64,000 nt of DNA. Source: Fremontodendron californicum. Lineage: Eukaryota > Streptophyta > Magnoliopsida > Malvales > Malvaceae. Every line of letters starts with the position of its first letter. Position 1 is the stretch's first letter. The stretch is from positions 10,646,001 to 10,710,000 of the forward strand of contig JAULJL010000028.1 of NCBI GenBank assembly GCA_030761205.1, given 5' to 3'. The translations under genes and the position numbers were made by a program. Below, in pieces: positions 23,850-36,545 of the stretch. Under the pieces are notes generated by a model. It was not told the origin of the DNA. It did no database searches and saw nothing but the letters and a program-made list of their open reading frames with translations.

Positions 23850-24925
23850 GAAATTTGCAAATTCTCAAACGTAAATGTAAACTTCAAAAATCTTACACCC
23901 AAAAGAAATCGCTAACCTCGCAAATTAGCATCCCAAATTCATGTCCAAATCATACTGAATACCTGAAATAATCTTTCTTGGGTGCAAATGCATGAACGCA
24001 ATGCAGTACATGAATGCCATGAATGCAGATGCATATCGTGCAATGGATGTCATGAATGCTCTATAATAAATAAAATCAACTCCTTGAATCAAAGTAAAAG
24101 GTTCTCAAACTCATCATTCATCTCTGTTTGTACTTGGCTTCAAACTGGTAGAACGATCTTACAATCTCTTTTCCCTCTTCAAAATCTTCTAAATATGAAC
24201 AAGTTTCTTTCCTCAAAAGTTTCAAAACACTAATCATTCTATATCTCATCTTATGCTAACTCAACTGGGCTTTTAACATTCCATCCGGGAAATTCTCATC
24301 TTCAAGGATTCTTACTTTTAAAAATCAGATCTCATCTCATCTCCTGACTTTTTTGTTCAATTATCCATAGATTTCTCATAAAAATAAATGCAGGGATCTC
24401 TTAAGATTATATTCCAATTTATCAATCATTATTCTAATTTCATAGCAAACGCAATGCATGATGCATTCCCTCTATTCAATGCAAAGGTATAAAATTGAGA
24501 ATAACAAATGGAATAACAAATGAAAGGCAAAATAAGCTGGAAAGAAAGATTTTTATTATCAAAATAAGGAAAAGAATTTATCTCAAGGAATAAAAAAGCA
24601 TCTCAAAAGGTTTATCACAAAGGTGTTAGGATAACAAAACAGTATCCAAACAATGAATACTTAGACAATCTTAACAGTTCATTCAAAATTCTCATCTAAA
24701 AACCAATCCCAATCGATGTCTTTACTTTCAAAGTTCATCAAACTAGACATTGGCCCTATCTTCATGAAATTTTCTGGACGACGCTGATTCTCCTCATATC
24801 TAAGCCGCCATTTCGGGTTTTCAACTTAGACAACCCCATTGACCCAAACCGTCCTTTTCGGGTTTTCAATTTGAGTCATTTTTCTCTTTTCTTTTTTTTT
24901 TTTTTTCTTTTTTTCTTTTTTTTTA
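23850..24925 (-). other. non-coding 3' region of the Ogre element
   Basis: Between integrase and minisatellite, with no supported frame. It includes ATGAATGC-rich short repeats near 23985-24060 and a T-rich tract at about 24885-24925. Confidence 0.6.
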
Positions 24926-26323
24926 AGCAAAATATTTCTTCACAGCGTCCGAATTAATTGGGTTTGGCAAAACATCCCCATCCATCTCAGTCAAAATCAA
25001 AGCTCCACCTGAAAAAGCTTTTTTCACCACATAAGGACCTTCTCAATTCGGCGTCCACTTCCCTCGATGATCATGCTGATATGGAAGAATCTTTTTCAAG
25101 ACTAACTCTCCTTCCCTGAAATGTCTGGGACGGACTTTCTTATTATGCGTTCGCATCATTCGCTTCTGGTACAACTGACCATGGCACAACGCTGCAAGTC
25201 TCTTTTCCTCAATGAGATTCAACTGCTCAAAACGATCCCGTACCCATTCTGCTTCTTCCAGATCAACCTCTTTCAATACCCTTAAAGAAGGGATTTCTAC
25301 CTCAACTGGTAACACAGCCTTCATTCCATATACTAATGAAAATGGGGTTGCTCCTGTGGATGTGCGAACCGAAGTTCTATAAGCATGCAAGGCGAAAGGC
25401 AACTTTTCATGTCAATCTTTGTAGACATCGGTCATCTTCTCTACAATCTTTTTGATGTTCTTATTGGCTGCTTCCACTGCTCCGTTCATCTTCGGACGAT
25501 ACGGTGCTGAGTGATGCCTGATCTTAAACTGTTCACAAACCTCTTTCAACATCTTGCTATTCAAATTACGAGCATTATCAGAAATGATTCTCTCCGGTAG
25601 TCCATATTGACAAATTATCTCTTTCTTTATGAACTTACAGACCACTGCCCGTGTTACACTTATATATGAGGCCGCCTCCACCCACTTTGTGAAATAATCG
25701 ATCATCACGAAAATGAACCGATGCCCATTAGTCGCCTTTGCGGTAATAGGTCCAATAACATCCATGCCCCACATTGAGAAAGGCCACGAAAATGCCAAAA
25801 CATGCAACTCATTTGGAGGAGCGTTGATCTTATCCGCATAAATCTGGCATTTATGACATTTCTGTGCATAGTCAATGCAGTCTTTCTCCATCCTTAGCCA
25901 ATAATAGCCAGCCCTCATTATCTGCCTAGCCATCATGTGACCATTTGCATGTGCCCCACAAATTCCATCAAGCACTTCCTCTAGTATCCTCTTTGCTTCT
26001 ATGGCGTCAACACACCTCAAAAGCACCATATCTCAGCCCCTCTTATACAATATTTCTCCGTCAAGAAAGAAACCTATAGCTAATCTTCAGATGAGCCGTT
26101 TATCATTATCTGAGGCGTATTTCGGGTATCGCTGATATTTGACATATTGCATGATGTCAAAATACCAAGGCTGACCATCAACTTCTTCTTCAACATCTAA
26201 ACAATGTGTCAGGGATCCTTTCACACCCAACTTGATTGGTTGAATCTCGGCTTTTGCATCCAGCTTAAACATCGCAGCTAAAGTAGCTAAAGCATCAGCC
26301 ATCTGATTTTCCTCTCGGGGCAA
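24926..26323 (-). pseudogene. Ogre/Tat integrase, broken by stops
   Basis: Zinc-binding HHCC part (GAHANGH, KCHKCQ) and catalytic core with its acidic triad visible: WGMDVIGP (Asp), RIISDNARN (Asp), MNGAVEAANK (Glu). The C-terminal part continues through ALHAYRTSVRTSTGATPF and FREGELVLKK. In-frame stops occur after KRLI (about 26086), after KRG (about 26030), after VYKD (25409-25411) and after KWTPN (about 25040). The catalytic residues are kept but no full integrase can be made. Confidence 0.9.
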
Positions 26324-26332
26324 GTGTTGAAA

Positions 26333-26827
26333 CTAAATCTTCTCAAAATGCTTGATCAATTCTGTTGTGTATTTCTGGTATAGGATCAACTTTGAATCCC
26401 TTGTTTCCCATTCTTCTTTCAACTGATAAATAACCAAAGCTGAATCACCATATAGCTCCAACACATCAATCTTTCTTTCAATCAATGCTTGCAAGCCCAT
26501 GACGCATGCCTCATATTCAGCCATATTGTTGGTGCAATTAAAATCCAATCGTGTAGTAATCGAATAATATTGACCATCTGGGGATATCAAGACTACTCCG
26601 ATTCCATGCCCAAAGGCATTAGAAGCTCCATCAAAGAACAACTTCCAGGGTTTTTCTTCACATTCTTCATCATCTCCTTTTGAAATAGCCATCAAATCCT
26701 CATCCGGGAAATCAAATTGCATTGGCTCATATTCTTCAGAAGCCCGATCTGCCAGGAATTCAGCTATCACACTTTCCTTTATTACTTTCTGAGTCACATA
26801 AACAATGTCATACTCGGATAAAGTGAC
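26333..26827 (-). pseudogene. second, archaeal-type RNase H of the Ogre/Tat element
   Basis: Shows the acidic active-site series of the acquired archaeal-type RNase HI: LFFDGASN (Asp), NMAEYEACV (Glu) and YGDSALVIYQ (Asp). The last Asp lies past the stop, in PREENQMADALATLAAMF (26323 onward). The frame is closed by TAG after HFEKI at about 26330. The presence of this domain places the element in the Tat clade. Confidence 0.88.
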
Positions 26828-26830
26828 TTG

Positions 26831-28146
26831 TCATCTTGCAATTCTTCCTGATAACGACGGCTTCTCAAAAATGTACTTCAGAGGATCCAACCTTGCTATG
26901 AGCCATGTTGTGTTGTACAACATATACTGTCTGAGTCTATGAGCTGTCCATGCTAGAGCGCAACACATCTTTTCTAGCGATGAATATCTAGATTCATAGT
27001 CAGTGAACTTTTTACTCAAATAGTAGATGGCATGCTCTTTCTTTCCCGTCTCACCTCGTTGCCCTAGAACACATCCCATGGATTTCTCGGACATCGTCAA
27101 ATACAGAATCAATGGCTTTCCCGGAATCGGACGAACTAACACCGGTGGATTCAACAGGTACTCTTTAACTTTATCGAAAGCTTCTTGACGTTCTCCAGTC
27201 CATTCACCAGTATCCTGTTTGCGAAAAAGCTTGAATATAGGATCACATTTGAGGGTGAGCTGAGAAATAAAGCGTGATATGTAATTCAGCCTTCCCAAGA
27301 AACCTCTCACTTCTTTTTGCGTGCGAGGGGGAGACAAATTCTGAATCGCCTTTATTTTATCTGGATCCACTTCAATTCCTTTATCACTAACCACAAAACC
27401 CAACAACTTGCCAGATTTGACACCGAACGCAGGATTCAACCTCAGTTGAAACTTTCTCAATCTTTCAAACAGCTTTCTGAGGTTGACCAAATGATCTTCA
27501 TCTTCACGGGATTTTGCTATCATGTCATCCACATAAACTTCAATCTCTTTATGTATCATGTCATGAAACAGAGTTACCATTGCCCTTTGGTAAGTAGCTC
27601 CGGCATTTTTCAACCCAAAAGGCATGACTTTATAACAGAAGGTTCCCCATATTATAACAAATGTGATTTTTTCCATATCTTCCGGAGCCATCTTGATCTG
27701 GTTATACCCTAAAAAATCGTCCATGAACGAAAACGTGGAATGTCTAGCAGTGTTATCCACGAGGGTGTCAATATAAAGCAAAGGAAAATTATCCTTTGGA
27801 CTTGCCTTGTTCAGATCTCGGTAATCAACACACATTCTCACCTTCCCATTTTTCTTAGGAACTGGGACGATGTTGGCTACCCACTCTGGATACTTAGCTA
27901 CCTCCAAAAAGCCTGCATCAAACTGCTTTTTTACTTCTTCTTTAATCTTCAACAGCATCTCTGGTTTCATCCGTCTTAACTTTTGTTGCACTGGCTTGCA
28001 CTCTGGCCGCAAAGGCAATTTGTGCTCCACAACATCTGTATCCAAACCCGGCATATCTCTGTATGACCATGCGAACACATACACAAATTCTTTGAGTAAA
28101 TCTTCTAATATTTTCTTTTGAGCAGGTGGAAATGACGCGTCGATTT
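26831..28146 (-). pseudogene. Ogre/Tat reverse transcriptase plus RNase H
   Basis: Open from IDASFPPAQKK through RT to the end of the first RNase H. RT signs: MCVDYRDLNKASPKDNFP, FMDDFLGYNQI, FGLKNAGATYQ and the catalytic YVDDMIAKS, then GFLGRLNYISRFI. The RNase H part (ILYLTMSEKSMGCVLGQ, HAIYYLSKKF) lacks the first catalytic Asp, as is known for the degenerate RNase H of Tat elements. A TGA at 26828-26830 replaces a Trp usually seen after GRIAR, so RT is otherwise intact but cut from the second RNase H. Confidence 0.9.
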
Positions 28147-28149
28147 TTA

Positions 28150-28584
28150 CTTCTTCTTATTTTCCTCATCTCCCAAATTGATCATCTCAGTAACCTCTTG
28201 ATGTGGTTCAATCGGTTTTTTTTCCTGTTCCATTAATCTCAACAAATCCGGAGACAAAGTATAATCATCTGATTCCTCTTCATTATCAAATTCATCAACA
28301 TGAACTGTATTTTCAAAATCGAATCCCAAGTTATTATTATGATTGTCTTTGTATTCATTACTTGGAATCCTAAAATTGAATGGAATCTAAAGAATATATA
28401 TTGGTATACAAAGAAAGAATGACAACAATGAAAGAAAGGAAAAATGACAACCATGAATGAAAGAGAGAATGAAAATGCATCTTGTTCCTAATTTATTGAA
28501 ATAATAATGAATAAACTAGCCCATACATAAAAGACCATCCCTAATGCTCTTGGGCATGAGCAACTAGGGACTTGACTCACTGCA
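28150..28584 (-). other. spacer between protease and RT, possible Ogre intron
   Basis: The protease frame ends at 28585 and RT coding resumes near 28329, first in an acidic stretch (about 28329-28150), then after a frame change in IDASFPPAQKK. Known Ogre elements splice out a short intron here. Candidate GT sites lie near 28530 and a pyrimidine-rich run before AG near 28370 on the minus strand, but I cannot fix the borders. Confidence 0.45.
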
Positions 28585-30309
28585 TTATATTTTATGAGAT
28601 TCAAGGATAACCGACATTTTTGTAACTTTCCAATTACCCAACTCCATTTCAGGTGAGCACAGGTACACCAACACCTCTTCCTCAACATCAGATTTCATTC
28701 CTGCTTTCTCCACCATTTGAATAGAAATCTCAGAAAACGCCGCTTCTAGATTTGGTGGAAGTGCATCGGGATAAAGACATCTCCCCGAACGAAAAGTGGA
28801 ATAAAGATGAGGAAAGACCATCTTCTTCGACTCCCACTCATATCCCTTCACACTGGCTAATCTTTTCTTTTTCTTCTCGAACTCGATCATCTCCCAATCC
28901 CTCCTGGTTGGCATGTAGCCTAGCCCAAACCTTTCTCTGTTTTCTTGTATCTCTGGCATCTCCCTGATCCCTTGAAGATGATTTCCCAATCCAAAACCAA
29001 CTCGCCAACCCATCCCAATAGTCTGCTTGAACAACATGCCAACCGTTCGAGAAAAACGCGGAGCATGCACTTTTGATCCTTCACCAACATATGTCGCATT
29101 GATGAACTCAAACGATCTAAATGAACACTCCAATGCTTCATCGGCTGCTTCAACATAAGGCGTGGTTAGGGACATGGTTACCAACAAATCCTCTTCCCCG
29201 TTAACACATACCAGGTAATCCTCCATAACAAACTTGATTTTCTGGTGCAACGATGAGGGAACTGCTCCTGCCATGTGAATCCATGGCCTTCCCAAAAGAC
29301 AACTGTAAGATGGTGAAAACTCCATAACCTGAAACTTTATCTTGAAAGTACAAGGCCCAATCTGTAGAGGCATCTCAATATCTCCCAAGACTGCCCGACA
29401 GGTTCCATCAAAAGCTCTCACAATCATGTGACTAGGTTGAATGTGAGACACATCTATCGGAAGCTTGGATAATGTAGTCATTGGCATAACATTAATAGAA
29501 GAACCATTATCAATAAGCACTTTAGCCATAACATGACTTTTGCACTTGATCATAATATGAAGGGCCTTAGTACTGCCCCTGCCTTCCGGAGGAATCTCAT
29601 CATCATTAAAGGTTATAAAATTGGTAGCCACCAGATTTCCTGCAATATGACGCACGTTCTCCACGGAAATATTATGAGGCACATGCGCCTTGTTCAGAAC
29701 TTTCAGTAAAGATTCTCTATGAGGCTCGAAATTCAACAATAGTGATAACAGCGAAATCTGAGCTGGCATTTTATTCAACTGTTCAACCACACTATATTCG
29801 CTGTGTTTGATCAGTTTCAAAAATTCACAAGCTTCTCTCTCAGTCACAGGCTTCTTTAATTCTGTATTCCGAACCACCAATGGGTTCGTCTTGCTTCCTG
29901 GCTCTTCATTCTTTTCCTCTTTCGCTGCTTTTCCTTTCCTGTCCCTATCAAGTATTTCAGGCGAATAACAACGCCCACTCCTAGTTACTCCCCTTACTCC
30001 AATCAGATTTGCTATCTTGGCAGCTTCAGAATTAATCACGACTGAACTACCAAGCGTTTCTCGGGTTATGACGTCGCACCCATATCTCCATGGTACTGCC
30101 TTATCACTTCGATATGGGAATGGACTTGGAAAACTGATCGTAATAACGAGATTTTTGATCCCCACTAGCTTCTCATCCTCGAACTGACTCGTATTTTTCT
30201 CATAAAAGAATGTGATCGGTTTCACAACAGGCACCAAAGATTCTCCAATTACCACATCAATTTCATCTGCCCCAAACTCTGTGTAAAACTCAATCCGAGA
30301 GAGATCCAT
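28585..30309 (-). CDS. Ogre/Tat protease-containing ORF with G-patch-like segment
   Basis: Open for 574 codons. The retropepsin-like core is VLIDNGSSINVMP (about residues 264-276), with DNGS as usual in Tat elements, followed by the C-terminal CLLGRPWIH block. A Gly-rich segment GMGWRVGFGLGNHLQGI and FGLGYMPT near residue 450 resembles a G-patch. The frame stops before RT. In Ogre elements an intron lies between protease and RT, so this stop need not be a defect. Cleavage of the polyprotein would be its role; activity cannot be judged. Confidence 0.85.
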   Translation of the reverse strand: MDLSRIEFYTEFGADEIDVVIGESLVPVVKPITFFYEKNTSQFEDEKLVGIKNLVITISFPSPFPYRSDKAVPWRYGCDVITRETLGSSVVINSEAAKIANLIGVRGVTRSGRCYSPEILDRDRKGKAAKEEKNEEPGSKTNPLVVRNTELKKPVTEREACEFLKLIKHSEYSVVEQLNKMPAQISLLSLLLNFEPHRESLLKVLNKAHVPHNISVENVRHIAGNLVATNFITFNDDEIPPEGRGSTKALHIMIKCKSHVMAKVLIDNGSSINVMPMTTLSKLPIDVSHIQPSHMIVRAFDGTCRAVLGDIEMPLQIGPCTFKIKFQVMEFSPSYSCLLGRPWIHMAGAVPSSLHQKIKFVMEDYLVCVNGEEDLLVTMSLTTPYVEAADEALECSFRSFEFINATYVGEGSKVHAPRFSRTVGMLFKQTIGMGWRVGFGLGNHLQGIREMPEIQENRERFGLGYMPTRRDWEMIEFEKKKKRLASVKGYEWESKKMVFPHLYSTFRSGRCLYPDALPPNLEAAFSEISIQMVEKAGMKSDVEEEVLVYLCSPEMELGNWKVTKMSVILESHKI

Positions 30310-31930
30310 TAGTTTCTGTAACTCCTGCTGAATTCAACACAACCTTGCACCGAATGGCCAACTATGCCTTGGTGATATTTGCAAATCTTACTTGGATCAT
30401 ATTCACCAAGATAGCTATTTAAATTAGCCTGCATAGGACTAATCATGCTAGCTTTGACCAGGACATCGAAAATGTAATCTATTGATGTCATAACCTCATC
30501 CACTTTCCCCTTGATTACGATAATTTTTCCGTCTCCCAAAGCATTTACCGTCGGTCTTGCATGGTTTGGTAAAGGATTACCGTTGACTTTCGGGCCACTT
30601 TTCTCTTCAAAATTTATCAACCCAGCCTTAATCAAGCTTTGCACCTTGTACTTCAAAGCTGTGCAGTTTTCGGTGGAGTGTCCCACGTTTCCCGAATGGT
30701 AGTCACATCGGGCATTAGGATCATACCACCTAGGGTATGGAGGTTTCAAGGGTCCAAGTGTACCGGTGCAACCAGATGGTTCTTGATAAGATCTGGAAGC
30801 AAGTTTGCATAAGACATGGGAATCGGATCAAAAGACATTCTTTCCTGGGTTGGCTCGTGGTCCTTTCGGATTAATTTGGGGTTGATTGGCTTGTACGGGT
30901 GGCCCAACTGGAGGAGCCAATAGTATGGGGCGGAAATTAGGTTGGAACACCTGTGGAGGTGCAGGTGGATAAGCATATGAACCCGGATTGATGGCATTGG
31001 TATTCGGATAGTATGGTTGGTACACGGATTATGGGAAGTGCGGGACATAACCTCCCGTTTGTTGCCCTCCATATGCAACAGTCTGGACATCAGTTTCCTT
31101 CTTCTTTGTCTCACTATTCCTCTTTACAACAGATTCTCCCCCTTCAATCTTGCCATTCTTGATGGCATTTTTTATGATTTCACCCGAAATCACCATATCA
31201 GCAAAGTTCTTTGTGGCATTCCCAATCATCCTGTCGTAGTACGGAGCCTTAAGAGTACTAACGAACAGCACCGTAGTCTCTTTCTCAGTCAGAGACGGCT
31301 GGATCTGGGCAGCAATATCCCTCCATCTCTAGGCATAGTCCTTAAAATGGTGGACTTCTTCTCTATATTTTGTAGAGACAAATGGTCTGGGGCCATATCA
31401 ACAATATGCTTATATTAGCTGATGAATGCCTTGGCCAATTCTTTCCAAGTGCGAACCCGATTCCTGTCGAGTTGAACATACCACCTAGCAGCAGACCCTG
31501 TAAGACTGTCCTGAAAGTCATGGACAAGCAGCTTGTCATCTCTGGTGTAGGCGGCCATTTTCCGGCAGTACATGGTGATATGGGATATGGGACACTTGGA
31601 CCCATCAAACTTTTCGAAGTCAGGAGTCTTGAACTTAGGTGGGATCACTACATCTGGCACTAAACAAAGCCCCTCAGCATCCATAGATACATAGCAATCT
31701 AACCCCTCAACAGCTTGGAGCCTTTCTTCAATCATCTTCATTTTTCGAGACTCGATCTCTTCTATCACTTTCAGCTTCTCTAACTCTTTGGGATCGTCCA
31801 AATCTGGAACTTGGACTGGGTCTATCTTTGTCCCAGGAACAGGAAAAGTGAACCCCGGGATTTGAGGTTGGCCGTGTGGATAAGTGAATCCTTCCATGTA
31901 GGGCACCTGATGTAATTGTTCATGTTGCAC
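30309..31930 (-). pseudogene. Ogre/Tat gag, broken
   Basis: Capsid part from 31930 (PPKFKTPDFEKFDGSKCP, SLTGSAARWYVQLD), interrupted by a stop at 31415, a frameshift and a stop near 31026. A Pro-rich linker (YPPAPPQVFQPNFRP) follows at 31025-30828. The nucleocapsid part is in another frame at 30749-30309, with two degenerate zinc-knuckle-like motifs, CDYHSGNVGHSTENC and CKYHQGIVGHSVQGC; His replaces the second Cys, as is usual in this lineage. The upstream Ser/Arg-rich part reaches about 32230. Confidence 0.85.
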
Positions 31931-32658
31931 TTGAGATCGAAAGTCGGGCGGTCATAAAGATTCACCCACATTCTGCTCTTTCCCCTGAGAACCAGGTTCA
32001 TCTTTCTTATTCTTCCCTTTCAGACTTTTCATCATTTCCAACAAAGAACTTAACTGCTTTCTAATCTCACCTGAGCTTGTTCTACCTTATCTATCCTTGA
32101 GGATTGCTCTTCGGTCATTTCTCTAACTCTTGATCTAGTGTTATAAGAGTGACGAGAAGACTGTCTCGAAGATTCTGACTGTCGGGCTATCCTTGAACCT
32201 TTAGCAAAATTTCTTAAATCAGGATGATATGTTTAAAATTTAAAACTAAATTGATGATGCTTATGCACATATGGATGAAACGTTTTACAAAGAACACCAG
32301 CCACATAACAAATGTAGATAAATTTTTTTTTATAAAATTACCAAATCCATAGAAATCCTAAAAACCAAAGCGATCCTAAAAACATAAAAAAATAAAACTT
32401 CAACTGGTCCTAAAGCATAAAAAAATGAAAATTCTTACAAATAAACCTAAAATCATAAATCTAAAAATCCTAACGCCTCCAAAGGAACTTGACAATCTGA
32501 AGGTAATAAGACTGAGCTTCATCCAAAAGTTCGTATATGAGCTGGCCGTTTTCATGGAACGGATGTACTTTCGCCTTAACCTCCATGATTCTGTCATACA
32601 TGTCTTCTGCCTTGCTGGATGCCACATCGAAATGGTCAAACATATTCTCCAGAAGATT

Positions 32659-34342
32659 CTACTTTTTTGAGTCTGCATCTCGGAGTTGCGAGCATTCTTC
32701 CTTCAAGTTCATTAATTTGATAACCAATTCTTGGCATTCAGCTGCTTTCCTTTCTTGATCAAACAACAATCCCCTGTTTTCTCCCTTTAGGAGTTCGACC
32801 TCAATAGTCAAAAGCGAATATTTCTTTTCCATACATGTCAAGGATTCTTTCAAAGTGTCGGCATCTTTGGTAAGTTTCTGAACAATGCCATCTATTTCCA
32901 CTAAACCATCCCCCAGCTTTCGAACTTTTAATCGAAGCTTCTTGGTCTTGCTTTTTTCTTTGTTCAAGCCTTTTTCTAACTCTTCTACCCTTGATTGCAG
33001 TTTCTAGTTTTCTTTTCCCAATTCATATTTTTTTTTCTTGCAACTTCCTTTTAGCCTTTTCTATCCCCAGCATAGGATCCGAGGCTATAACCTTGGCTGA
33101 ACCATCTGGACTTCTTTTGCAAGGAATCACAACATCTTTTGCTCTCCTGGCCTGCCATACAGAGTATTTAGGAGTAGAGTTCCATGAGATACTACCCCCT
33201 TCAACTCTAACCGTTAATTTCCAAGCCTTTGTGAGTTCCTCTATCCTGTTGATAACCTCTTTGTTTGAATAAAAGAAATCCACTTGGTTAAGTCCGTGAG
33301 TGATCGGTATGAACTGCTTATACCCTGCCTGCCTCCGTACCATGATGGGAGAGTAGCTAACGACACCCCAAAGTCCCAAGAGAGGAACCCAATGTTGATC
33401 ACCACAGCTAAATAACATAAGTCCATGAGGCATCCATGGTGCTTTCCAGATCACTTGTCGGCCTGTAAGTTCTCGCAACAGCACTATCCATTCTTCTTTT
33501 GACCTTGATTCAGGCCATGTGCTTTCGAAACTTCGACTCTTGGCACTCAAAATGACTTTTCATCCAGATGTAGAGCAACTGTAAATATTCCATGAAACGC
33601 CCTTTTCCATTTCTCCTGCAGTGATTCAGTAACCTGATAGACTCGGCTAATATAGCTGGAGCCGTATTAATCTGGTGTTGAACTTGGTCCATGAAATTCA
33701 CCACAGTTGTTTCAATATATCCCAATATCTTCGGGAAAACCACAAGTCCGTAAATAGCCAAAGCCATCACCTCCAAACCTTTATCATCATCCGGGTGTTT
33801 GACAATGAAGTTTCGGAGAACATTCCATGGAATACCAGTGCTTTTACCCTTTGTCTAATCTTGTCAACTTCTGTCAAGTTGATTCCCATGATCTTTGCTA
33901 GCTTCTTCTGATAACCTGTCTTGTTCTTCCAGTAGACTTTGTCTGGATTAGGAGGGTCCAAACGAAGCAATGTTGAATACTCTTCTATAGTTGGAACCAT
34001 ATCTACTTCGTTGAACACGAAGCACATGTATGATGGGTCCCAAAACTGCATCATGGCTCTTACCAAGTTATTATCAACTTCGACAGATAGGAGCAAAGCC
34101 AGATCCCCATACTTTCGTCTGAATGTTTCTTGTCGAGTTCCATCCCAAGAATGTCAAATGCTGATCAGATCTTCAAGGTTGTTCTGTGCCAGATCCATGT
34201 GAACTTTCTCGGGAAGAGTAGAGACATACCCGACTGGAAGGCAATCTCCTGTACTTTGCTGGATTGCTTCAGACCTAAGCTTCAAACTACTGGCAGAGTC
34301 ACGCTTGGCGACTGTCAGGTTTTCCATGGATTTAGTAGACAT
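32659..34342 (-). pseudogene. Ogre ORF1 (DUF-type protein upstream of gag), broken
   Basis: Extra ORF known from Ogre/Tat elements, with unproven function. Likely start at 34342 (MSTKSMENLTVAK). Recognisable segments: MMQFWDPSYMCFVFNEVDMVPTIEEY-type block at about 33910-34050, GLVVFPKILGYIE near 33730, and RPxHGLMLFSCGDQHWVPLLG-type block near 33400, followed by a Lys/Glu-rich probable coiled coil (32967-32659). A stop at 34154-34156 follows LEDLISI. Frameshifts near 33770 and 33540 and a stop near 33020 divide it further. Family assignment is by position and overall resemblance to plant Ogre ORF1 proteins. Confidence 0.75.
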
Positions 34343-35162
34343 TCTTTTTATCTAGACCGTTATGTGGCAAGATGACTTTATGAAGATGCATGATGTATGA
34401 AAAGAGAGAAACAAACAGTTAGATATTATATCAGCAAACTCATGAAAAGATAAAATACAACAACATGTATAAGCGCTACATTATCATGGTGAGCATATCA
34501 GCAAAACAAATGTGTCTAGTAAACAAGATCATGTTAATGAAAAGTATAGGGTAAGAGGTGTCCCTTCATGTGTCCTAAGTTCGGGTTCTCCTCTATATAA
34601 GGTTGGACATGGCTCTATCTTAAAGTTTGGCCATTTAAGTATTGTTTATATGCTGGGTTTAGGATACTTGACCAAGCTAAAAAGGTCCCCAAATTGCTCC
34701 TTAACATCATCCATGTAGAATGAGTAAGGCACTCCATTCCTCACCCATTACAGGCTCCAACCGGAAGGGTTCAATTCGGGTGAGAGTATTTTCCAAAGTT
34801 ATGGCGGAGGTTATCACCTCTCAAAAACTTTGGTACTTTACACTCTGAAGGTGTTTCGCTAGCCGTTGCGAAGGTTTTCACCTCTCGAGGCGTAGATACT
34901 TTACCCCCTCCTAAAAGGGACGAGTCCGGGTATAGGACTTTATGATATGCAATGTGTCGTGTGTGCGAAGGGACATTCAAACCTTCCTTTACCCACAAAT
35001 GTACAAGAAACAAAAGTTGTTAGTCCAAATAACAAAATCAAAATCAAAAATAAAAATAAAAACTAAAACAAAAACAAATAAATACATAAAAATTAAACAC
35101 TTAAAGACCAATATTTCAAACCTAAAGTATCACAAGACTAATTTATGGCTCGACTCTCAAAT

Positions 35163-35181
35163 GTCCCCAGTGGAGTCGCCA
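35163..35181 (-). other. primer-binding site, tRNA-Arg type
   Basis: The minus strand reads TGGCGACTCCACTGGGGAC, three bases inside the 5' LTR. It nearly matches the complement of the 3' end of plant tRNA-Arg(ACG), whose end is CCCCAGCGGAGUCG plus CCA, with about one or two differences. tRNA-Arg priming is typical of Ogre elements. Confidence 0.85.
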
Positions 35182-35184
35182 AAC

Positions 35185-36497
35185 TGTCATAATGTCCCAA
35201 ATACGAATTCAGCATGCTAGACACAAATCAATGGAGTCGCCACTAATCATCTAATCTAGGTGTGATTAGTCACCTATACGAATCTATCCTATTTAAAGTA
35301 ATCCTAAGCTTGACTAAGGCACCTTAAAAAGAATAGGTTCTGGTCTACTTATCAGAACTAGGTTCGGGAGTACGGTTACATGTGAGGAAGGATTAGCACC
35401 CTCACAACGCCTATCTGAGAGATAGTACCTAATTAGTCTTGTGATACTTAAAAAGTCTTAATTAAATGGTCTTGTCTATCCTATCTTCATTTTAATTGTT
35501 AAAATTAGAAATCTCGGAGATTATTTTTTAGGTCTTCCTTCCATTCATTCTGGAGAAGTTACTAAAAAATGTTTCCTCACCTCGAGAGTATTCAAAAGAA
35601 ACCATTCGTTCTATTGAAGAGGCTCCGTCGTCGAAAAAATTAAATTATTTAACAAAGTTATTTTTTTTAAATTAATCTTCCAAAATTAATCCACATTTTA
35701 TTAAGGTTTATTCAAAAAATAAATTTTGATTTTTAATATCGAAAATCATCCCTTAAAATATTCTTCCATTCGTTCTGGAGAATTTTTAAGAGAATTTTTC
35801 TCACCTAGAAATTTCTTAAAAGTCATCCATTCGCAACTTTCTTGAATTTTATCATCGGAAAAAATATGAATTTATCCTTCAATTTTAAATTAAGCATTTA
35901 TTATGGAAAATCAATTTTAGAAAAAGAATTTGAAAATTAATTATTCTTAAAAAAAAAAAAAATTTTGATTTTTATTGGTATTGAAAATTATCTCTTAAAA
36001 AATCCTTCCATTCATTCTGAAGAATTTTTAAGAGAAATTTCTCACCTAGAAATTTCTCAGAAATTAACCATTCGTAATTTCTTTGAATTTCATCATTGGA
36101 AAAATCTCAATTTATTAATTTTAAAAAATAATTAATCTTCAATTAAAATTAATCTAAATTAATTAAAAAAATTATCAATAAATAAATAAATGGTTAATAA
36201 TAAATATAATAATATACAATTAATAAAATATAAGAATATAAAATATAATATAACATAATAATAGTAATTAAAAAAATAGTAGTTTTTTTATGAAAAAAAT
36301 AATGGTTAATAAAATATTTAATAATGATTAATTAGTAAACAAATATTAAATAATTCACAAAATAAAAAACCTGCAAAAAAATTTTAAAAAATCCAATTAG
36401 TAAAATAAATAAATAAAATAATAAATAAAACAAATAGACAAAGCAAACAAAAAAGCAATAAAAACAGAAAACAAAACAACAAAAACAAAAACAAAAA

Positions 36498-36545
<48 letters not shown>

